Made by a program: the position numbers and the translations under genes. This document shows, one piece after another, positions 1-6,506 of a stretch of DNA of 6,506 nucleotides. The notes under the pieces are model-generated. The model made no database searches. It had not been told where the DNA came from and was given only the letters and a program-made list of their open reading frames with translations. This stretch comes from Pseudomonadota bacterium (GTDB taxonomy: Bacteria > Pseudomonadota > Gammaproteobacteria > Burkholderiales > SG8-39), in NCBI GenBank assembly GCA_021825225.1, contig JAKAIH010000163.1:1-6506 (forward strand). The letters are read 5' to 3'. Position 1 is the stretch's first letter. Every line of letters starts with the position of its first letter.

Positions 1-187
1 CGGCGATCTGTATCTGCTGGGCCATCCCGTGATCGGTGCGTTTATCGCGCACAAATCCGGCCACGGCCTGAACAATGCCCTGCTGCGTGCAACCTTGGCC
101 CAGGCCGATGCCTGGGAATACGTGAGCTTCGATCGCACTGAAGACGCTCCGGCGGGGCTCACCCGCTTCCTCGCACAGGCAGCCTGA
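1..187 (+). CDS. lpxC: UDP-3-O-acyl-N-acetylglucosamine deacetylase, C-terminal end (5' truncated by window)
   Basis: The first complete codon is at position 2, and the reading frame runs 61 codons to a TGA at 185-187. LpxC is the cytosolic zinc amidase that removes the acetyl group from UDP-3-O-acyl-GlcNAc, the committed step of lipid A synthesis. The visible part starts at [14 protein letters not shown] and continues with [14 protein letters not shown], a close match to the end of E. coli LpxC as I recall it. The His in KSGHGLNN corresponds to the catalytic His265 there. Zinc ligands that lie just upstream in the protein are outside the window. The C-terminus ends FLAQAA, a normal length for the family. 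In many proteobacteria lpxC follows ftsZ at the end of the division and cell wall cluster, so that cluster probably lies to the left, which cannot be seen here. It converges on dciA. Confidence 0.95.
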   Translation, partial: GDLYLLGHPVIGAFIAHKSGHGLNNALLRATLAQADAWEYVSFDRTEDAPAGLTRFLAQAA

Positions 188-245
188 GCCGGGGCCAGTT
201 CCGGGCGGTTCGGTTTTCAGCCTGTCCAGACTCCGCGGTTAGTAC

Positions 246-740
246 TTACTTCGTCTTGGGCGACTGCGCCGTGCGCTGGTCCTCCGGATCTGCCTTAAGC
301 GGATCTTGCGCCCGCGTTCCATGCGCGGCCAAACGTGCAAGTGATTGTTTCAGCTTCGAATCCGGCAGTCTGGCGGCCAGGGCGCCCAAGCTCTCCGCCC
401 CGGCGCGACTGAGTTCCGCCCGCTTCGATTTGGTCTCCTGCACGGTTTCCTGCCGGGGTTGCACTTCAAGGCGAATTCCGGTAACCTCAACGCCGTTTTT
501 CGAAAAATCGTTGATTAATCGTGGGCTTAGCAATCTGAGCTTCGCTGCAATAGCGTTGTTTTCGGCGAAGATGACGACTTTTTGCTGCTTATAATTGACG
601 ATCCATGAAGATCGCAACAATTGCTGCGGCACCAGTTTGCTGTAAATGTGCCGTAATTCGATGAGTCGTTCCGCTTGGGGTAACAAGCCCGCTATGCCTA
701 CGGCAGAGTCCAGGTAGGCGCGAATGTTCTTGGAATGCAT
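246..740 (-). CDS. dciA: DciA (DUF721) replicative helicase operator/loader, 164 aa
   Basis: DciA proteins interact with the replicative helicase DnaB and support its loading at replication initiation in bacteria that lack the phage-derived DnaC/DnaI loaders. Residues about 8-95 fit the DUF721 domain: an N-terminal helical stretch (RAYLDSAVGIAGLLPQAERL), then a KH-like alpha/beta core with a strand KVVIFAENNAIAAKLRLL and a second strand near residues 84-93 (VEVTGIRLEVQ). Residues 96-164 form a hydrophilic, charged tail, probably mostly disordered apart from a possible helix at 110-140. The length is typical. The ATG at 738-740 is the only start that gives a family-like N-terminus, but no good Shine-Dalgarno sequence precedes it on this strand. 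The gene converges with lpxC (58 bp between stops) and diverges from the M23 gene (23 bp between starts). Its base composition is more AT-rich than its neighbours. The family call is by recognition of the sequence pattern and of its place next to secA, and no alignment was run. Confidence 0.85.
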   Translation of the reverse strand: MHSKNIRAYLDSAVGIAGLLPQAERLIELRHIYSKLVPQQLLRSSWIVNYKQQKVVIFAENNAIAAKLRLLSPRLINDFSKNGVEVTGIRLEVQPRQETVQETKSKRAELSRAGAESLGALAARLPDSKLKQSLARLAAHGTRAQDPLKADPEDQRTAQSPKTK

Positions 741-753
741 GGAGCGGTTTCTC

Positions 754-760
754 GGAGGGG
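754..760 (+). promoter_or_regulatory. Shine-Dalgarno sequence of the M23 peptidase gene
   Basis: GGAGGGG lies with its GGAGG core 5 nt before the ATG at 764. It is a strong ribosome binding site and supports that start over any internal ATG. It lies within the predicted 5' leader of the divergent dciA transcript, on the complementary strand. Confidence 0.8.
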
Positions 761-763
761 ATC

Positions 764-1702
764 ATGCATATTATTCTGGTTTCGAACCGGCTGGCAACGG
801 CCAAATCGATCTCGCTGGGCACGCGCCACCTGCTGCTGGGAATCGCGCTGCTGACGGCTGCCGTTCTGGCCTTGTCCAGTTCGATGTTCTATCTGGTCTT
901 CCGCCACGCGGTCGAGATCAAACTGCCGCTGGTGCAAGAACTCTTGTTGTCGGCGCAGGAGCAGCAAACCCGGAGCGCCAAGGAGTTCATGCGCGAAAAC
1001 CTGAACGCCATGGCGGTACGGGTGGGGCAGATGCAGGCGCAGATGGTGCGCCTGGACGCCCTGGGTGAGCGCCTGTCGGCGCTGGCCGGGATCAAGCCGC
1101 AGGAATTCCGCATGAACGAGCTCCCCGGCCGCGGCGGTGCGCTGCCGACCAGCATGCCGGTACAGGATTTGTCGATGAGCCAGCTTACCGGCCAGCTCGA
1201 TGTGCTGTCCAAGCATATGGAGAACCGCTACGACTACATGGACATACTCGAGAACCGGCTGTTCGACAGCAGGGCCAAGAAGAAGCTCATGCCCACGGCG
1301 AGGCCGGTGGATGTGGACTGGAACGCATCCAGCTTCGGCTGGCGCATAGATCCGATTACCGGGCAGAACGCCATGCACGAGGGCATCGATTTTCTGGTCG
1401 ACGCCGGCACGCCGGTTCACGCCGCGGCAGGCGGCGTGGTGGTCGTCGCCCAATTCCATCCGCAATACGGCTATATGGTCGATATCGATCACGGCAACGA
1501 TTTCACCACCCGCTATGCGCACAACTCCAAGTTGTTGGTCAAGGCGGGTGACGTGGTGCAGCGCGGTGCAATCATCGCCCTGTCCGGATCCACCGGGCGC
1601 TCCACCGGGCCGCACGTGCATTTCGAGGTGCGCTACAAGGGCGTCGCGCAGAATCCGAACCGCTTCCTCCAGGCTTCGGCTGCCTCGGTCAAGTCGCGAT
1701 AG
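764..1702 (+). CDS. Membrane-anchored LytM/M23 family zinc metallopeptidase, 312 aa
   Basis: The protein probably cleaves or regulates cleavage of peptidoglycan cross-links in the periplasm. A hydrophobic segment at residues about 23-46, after a short N-terminus with Arg and Lys, is a likely uncleaved signal anchor. Residues about 50-110 are rich in heptad-like Leu/Gln/Glu and could form a coiled coil, followed by a linker. The M23 domain spans about 185-305. Its zinc ligands are intact: His205 and Asp209 in HEGIDF, and His286 in the HVHFEV motif. His253 in RYAHNSKL is the likely catalytic base, with His284 also in the HxH pair. All key residues are present, so it should be an active enzyme rather than an EnvC- or NlpD-like degenerate activator. 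The start is supported by a GGAGG site. It occupies the position upstream of secA that secM has in E. coli, and stops 238 bp before secA. The specific bond cleaved and any partner cannot be told from sequence. Confidence 0.92.
   Translation: MHIILVSNRLATAKSISLGTRHLLLGIALLTAAVLALSSSMFYLVFRHAVEIKLPLVQELLLSAQEQQTRSAKEFMRENLNAMAVRVGQMQAQMVRLDALGERLSALAGIKPQEFRMNELPGRGGALPTSMPVQDLSMSQLTGQLDVLSKHMENRYDYMDILENRLFDSRAKKKLMPTARPVDVDWNASSFGWRIDPITGQNAMHEGIDFLVDAGTPVHAAAGGVVVVAQFHPQYGYMVDIDHGNDFTTRYAHNSKLLVKAGDVVQRGAIIALSGSTGRSTGPHVHFEVRYKGVAQNPNRFLQASAASVKSR
770..797 (-). promoter_or_regulatory. Candidate sigma70-type promoter for dciA, inside the start of the M23 gene
   Basis: Read on the minus strand, TTGCCA (797 to 792, 5 of 6 to TTGACA) is followed by a 16-nt spacer and AATAAT (775 to 770, 5 of 6 to TATAAT, although the first T is missing). 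A start about 7 nt later, near 763, would give a 5' leader of roughly 20 nt before the dciA ATG. This is pattern matching only. The position is plausible because the gap between the two genes is too short to hold a promoter. Confidence 0.35.
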
Positions 1703-1773
1703 GAGCTGCGGCGGCGCTTTCAGCATTGCCGGAACGCCCCCCTTCGGGCGGATGAGCGCCCGGAAAGGGTTCG

Positions 1774-1785
1774 GGGCCCGGGCCC
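1774..1785. repeat. 12-bp perfect palindrome GGGCCCGGGCCC
   Basis: The sequence equals its own reverse complement over 12 bases. Its right half can instead pair with GCCCGG at 1758-1763, giving an alternative hairpin with a 14-nt loop, extended by AGC (1755-1757) with GCT (1786-1788) across a 2-nt bulge. It lies between the M23 gene and the candidate secA promoter. A regulatory role is possible but unproven. Confidence 0.6.
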
Positions 1786-1894
1786 GCTCCAGCCCGTACG
1801 CCGCGATCGCTCCATGAGCCTTGTGTGCCGCGCGCAGCCCGGGTGCTGCGACGCACCCAGCGCTGCATTCGCGCCGTTTAGGCCGGGGTAGGCA

Positions 1895-1903
1895 TGGTAA
1901 AAT
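1895..1903 (+). promoter_or_regulatory. Candidate extended -10 element of a secA promoter
   Basis: TGGTAAAAT matches the extended -10 pattern TGnTATAAT at all but one position and stands out as an AT-rich island in a very GC-rich gap. The -35 region is poor: the best match is TTTAGG at 1877-1882 with a 15-nt spacer, or GTTTAG one base earlier with 16. Extended -10 promoters can tolerate this. Transcription would start near 1910, leaving a leader of about 30 nt before the secA ATG. Confidence 0.5.
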
Positions 1904-1940
1904 TCGCGCTCTTTCCCGGATCCTCCCCCCACACCAGTTA

Positions 1941-4664
<2,724 letters not shown>

Positions 4665-4667
4665 ATT

Positions 4668-4672
4668 AGAGG
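4668..4672 (+). promoter_or_regulatory. Shine-Dalgarno sequence of argJ
   Basis: AGAGG lies 5 nt before the argJ ATG at 4678, within the 13-nt gap after the secA stop. It supports the chosen start and translation from a shared secA-argJ transcript. Confidence 0.65.
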
Positions 4673-4677
4673 CCGTC

Positions 4678-5907
4678 ATGCCTGTGAATCTGACTCCGCC
4701 GAAACCCGAAGACCTGCTGCCGGTCGGAGGCCTGGCGCTGGGCGTGGCCGAGGCCGGCGTGCGCAAGGCACAGCGCAAGGATCTGCTGGTCATGCGCCTG
4801 GCCGAGGGCGCTAGCGTCGCCGGCGTGTTCACGCAGAACCGCTTTTGCGCAGCGCCCGTGAGTGTGTGCAAGGAGCATCTCGCGCTTGCCAAACCCGTGC
4901 GCGCGCTGCTGGTGAACACCGGCAATGCCAACGCCGGCACCGGCGAGGACGGTCTCGCGCGCGCGCGCCGGTGCTGCTCCGAACTCGCGGCGGCGCTCGA
5001 CTGCGAGCGTTCACAGATTCTGCCGTTTTCCACCGGCGTGATCATGGAGCCCTTGCCGGTGGAGCGCATTGTCGCGGCACTGCCTCACGCTCTGGCCGAT
5101 TGCCGCGAGGACAACTGGGCGCGCGCGGCCGAGGCGATCATGACCACCGACACCGTGCCCAAGGCCTGCTCGCGCCGGCTCAGCCTCGGTGGCAAGAGCG
5201 TGACCGTGACCGGAATTGCGAAGGGCGCGGGCATGATCCATCCGGATATGGCGACGATGCTCGGTTTCGTGGCGACCGATGCGGCAGTGAGCCCGGCGGC
5301 GCTGCAGCGGATGCTGGCCCACGCGGCCGCGCGCTCGTTCAACCGCATCACCGTGGACGGCGACACCTCGACCAACGATTCATTCATGCTGATCGCGACC
5401 GGCGCCGCAGGAACGCAGACGATCCCGGGCGAGAGTCACCCGGATTATGCAGTGCTCGCCGCGGCGGTCACGGAAGTCGCGACCTGGCTGGCGCAGGCGA
5501 TCATCCGCGACGGCGAAGGCGCAAGCAAGTTCATCACGGTGCAGATCGAAGGCGGCGGGAACGAAGCCGAATGCAGCAAGGTCGCATACGCGATCGCGCA
5601 TTCGCCGCTGGTGAAGACGGCGTTCTTTGCCTCCGACCCCAATCTTGGGCGGCTGCTCGCGGCGATCGGCTACGCCGGCATTGCCGACCTCGATGTCGGC
5701 CGGGTGCAGCTGTATCTGGACGAAGTGCGGGTGGTCAGGGACGGCGGCCGCGACCCGGCCTACCGCGAAGAGGACGGCCAGCGCGTGATGCAGCAAAGCG
5801 AAATCACGGTGCGCGTCGAGCTCGGTCGCGGCGCGGCGCAGACCACGCTGTGGACCTGCGATTTGTCGCATGACTATGTTTCCATCAACGCCGACTACCG
5901 TAGTTGA
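4678..5907 (+). CDS. argJ: ArgJ, glutamate N-acetyltransferase / amino-acid acetyltransferase, 409 aa
   Basis: ArgJ (ornithine acetyltransferase family) transfers the acetyl group from N-acetylornithine to glutamate, recycling it in the cyclic arginine pathway. Some members also use acetyl-CoA to make N-acetylglutamate. The precursor self-cleaves into alpha and beta chains just before a Thr that becomes the nucleophile. Here the cleavage motif is [14 protein letters not shown] (residues 182-195), so cleavage is expected between Ala192 and Thr193. The oxyanion-hole pair in [11 protein letters not shown] is Thr119-Gly120. Other family signatures are [13 protein letters not shown] (49-61), [13 protein letters not shown] (77-89), [14 protein letters not shown] (223-236) and, near the C-terminus, [14 protein letters not shown]. 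The beta chain and its C-terminus look complete. Whether it is mono- or bifunctional cannot be read from sequence. It is probably cotranscribed with secA and the downstream ATPase gene. No arginine operator is evident in the short gap. Confidence 0.97.
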   Translation: MPVNLTPPKPEDLLPVGGLALGVAEAGVRKAQRKDLLVMRLAEGASVAGVFTQNRFCAAPVSVCKEHLALAKPVRALLVNTGNANAGTGEDGLARARRCCSELAAALDCERSQILPFSTGVIMEPLPVERIVAALPHALADCREDNWARAAEAIMTTDTVPKACSRRLSLGGKSVTVTGIAKGAGMIHPDMATMLGFVATDAAVSPAALQRMLAHAAARSFNRITVDGDTSTNDSFMLIATGAAGTQTIPGESHPDYAVLAAAVTEVATWLAQAIIRDGEGASKFITVQIEGGGNEAECSKVAYAIAHSPLVKTAFFASDPNLGRLLAAIGYAGIADLDVGRVQLYLDEVRVVRDGGRDPAYREEDGQRVMQQSEITVRVELGRGAAQTTLWTCDLSHDYVSINADYRS

Positions 5908-5912
5908 ATTGA

Positions 5913-6506
5913 ATGAGCGAACTGTCGAATTTTCTGCAACGGGCCGAAGCGCTGGTCGCGCGCCTCGAAGTGTTGTTGCCTGCGGTGCAGCCGCCGGTGG
6001 ACTGGAATGCGAGCATCGCTTTCCGCTGGCGCAAGGCGGGCGGGCACGGCCACTTGCAACCGGTTCCCCATCCGCACAAGATCCGGCTGTCGGATCTCTC
6101 CGGCGTCGATCGGCAAAAACAGCTGATCGAACAGAACACGCGCCAGTTCGTGACCGGGCTGCCGGCCAACAACGTGCTCCTGACCGGCGCGCGCGGCACC
6201 GGCAAGTCCTCGCTGGTCAAGGCCGTGCTGAACAAGTTCCACCGCCAAGGGCTGCGCCTGATCGAGGTGGACAAGCACGATCTGATCGACCTGCCCGACA
6301 TCGTCGACCAGATCTCGGTGCGCGGCGAGCGCTTCATCATCTTCTGCGATGACCTGTCGTTCGAGGCGGCGGAGGCCGGTTACAAGGCGCTCAAGGTAGT
6401 GCTGGACGGCTCGATCGCGGCGACGTCCGAGAACGTGCTCATCTATGCCACGTCCAACCGGCGCCATCTGATGCCGGAGTACATGCAGGAAAACCTCGAG
6501 TACAAG
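5913..6506 (+). CDS. AAA+ ATPase of the DUF815 type, N-terminal 198 aa (truncated by window end)
   Basis: The frame is open from the ATG at 5913 through the window edge. The protein starts MSELSNFLQRAEALVARLE, with a helical N-terminal region, then WNASIAFRWRKAGGHGHLQP and the segment IRLSDLSGVDRQKQLIEQNT, which is typical of DUF815 ATPases as I recall them. Walker A is GARGTGKS (92-99, Lys98). Walker B is FIIFCDDLSF (141-150), with two acidic residues in place of the usual DE. A sensor-1-like Asn182 sits in IYATSNRRHL. The rest of the ATPase domain, including the arginine finger, lies outside the window. The function of the family is poorly known and I infer none. Its start is 5 nt after the argJ stop, so it is probably in the same operon and may depend on translational coupling, since there is no clear Shine-Dalgarno sequence. 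Confidence 0.85.
   Translation, partial: MSELSNFLQRAEALVARLEVLLPAVQPPVDWNASIAFRWRKAGGHGHLQPVPHPHKIRLSDLSGVDRQKQLIEQNTRQFVTGLPANNVLLTGARGTGKSSLVKAVLNKFHRQGLRLIEVDKHDLIDLPDIVDQISVRGERFIIFCDDLSFEAAEAGYKALKVVLDGSIAATSENVLIYATSNRRHLMPEYMQENLEYK

Larger units (their letters stand above)
1703..1940. other. GC-rich intergenic region between the M23 gene and secA
   Basis: These 238 bp hold no gene I can support. They contain GC-rich inverted repeats: CGCCC at 1735-1739 pairs with GGGCG at 1746-1750, and GCCCGG at 1758-1763 pairs with CCGGGC at 1778-1783. They also contain a 12-bp perfect palindrome, a candidate secA promoter and a pyrimidine tract just before the secA start. No hairpin is followed by a T-run, so an intrinsic terminator is not evident. 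An open frame continues upstream from the secA ATG to a TTG at 1821, but its translation ([20 protein letters not shown] at the start) does not resemble SecA. Confidence 0.8.

Noticed and set aside
188..245. Possible terminator between lpxC and dciA: GCCGG (188-192) with CCGGGC (201-206), followed by a TTTT at 214-217
   Set aside because: The stem is only 5 bp with a bulged base and an 8-nt loop, and the T-run is short and separated from the stem. It is too weak to annotate. Transcripts from the two convergent genes may overlap here.
1711..1790. Intrinsic terminator after the M23 gene
   Set aside because: GC-rich stems are present but none is followed by a T-run, so a Rho-independent terminator cannot be supported.
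1720..1932. Minus-strand 70-codon frame in the gap before secA
   Set aside because: Its translation is low-complexity, Gly/Arg/Ser-rich, with no Shine-Dalgarno sequence or known motif, and it runs through the hairpin region and the candidate promoter.
1821..1940. Upstream in-frame extension of SecA from TTG at 1821 (40 extra residues)
   Set aside because: The extra residues do not resemble SecA, the region contains the candidate -10 element, and the ATG at 1941 gives exact agreement with E. coli numbering at the Walker motifs.

Overview
The window looks like a core chromosomal segment of a GC-rich proteobacterium, most likely a betaproteobacterium. This rests on the gene order (lpxC, inward-facing dciA, M23 peptidase, secA, argJ, DUF815-type ATPase), which I recall as a common betaproteobacterial arrangement around secA, and on SecA ending in a zinc-binding tail of the SecB-docking type. 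The genus cannot be fixed by eye. There is no rRNA, tRNA, insertion sequence, CRISPR array, phage gene or attachment site.

Layout. Positions 1-187 hold the last part of lpxC (lipid A synthesis). After 58 bp comes dciA (246-740) on the minus strand, encoding the loader/operator of the replicative helicase and converging on lpxC. Only 23 bp separate its start codon from that of a divergent plus-strand gene for a membrane-anchored LytM/M23 zinc peptidase (764-1702). A 238-bp GC-rich gap with a 12-bp perfect palindrome and a good -10 element leads into secA (1941-4664), the preprotein translocase motor. Thirteen bases later starts argJ (4678-5907, arginine synthesis), and 5 bp after that an AAA+ ATPase of the DUF815 family (5913 to the window edge, incomplete).

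The genes serve growth-linked functions: outer membrane lipid synthesis, replication initiation, wall remodelling, protein export and arginine synthesis. secA, argJ and the ATPase gene are close enough to be one transcription unit. The M23 gene may also read through into secA, since no convincing terminator is seen between them.

No previously undescribed system is evident. The points worth a second look are regulatory: the overlapping divergent 5' ends of dciA and the M23 gene with a candidate promoter inside the opposing gene, the lower GC of dciA, the structured gap before secA with a start that has no Shine-Dalgarno sequence and sits behind an anti-SD-like pyrimidine tract, and the poorly characterised ATPase tied to argJ.
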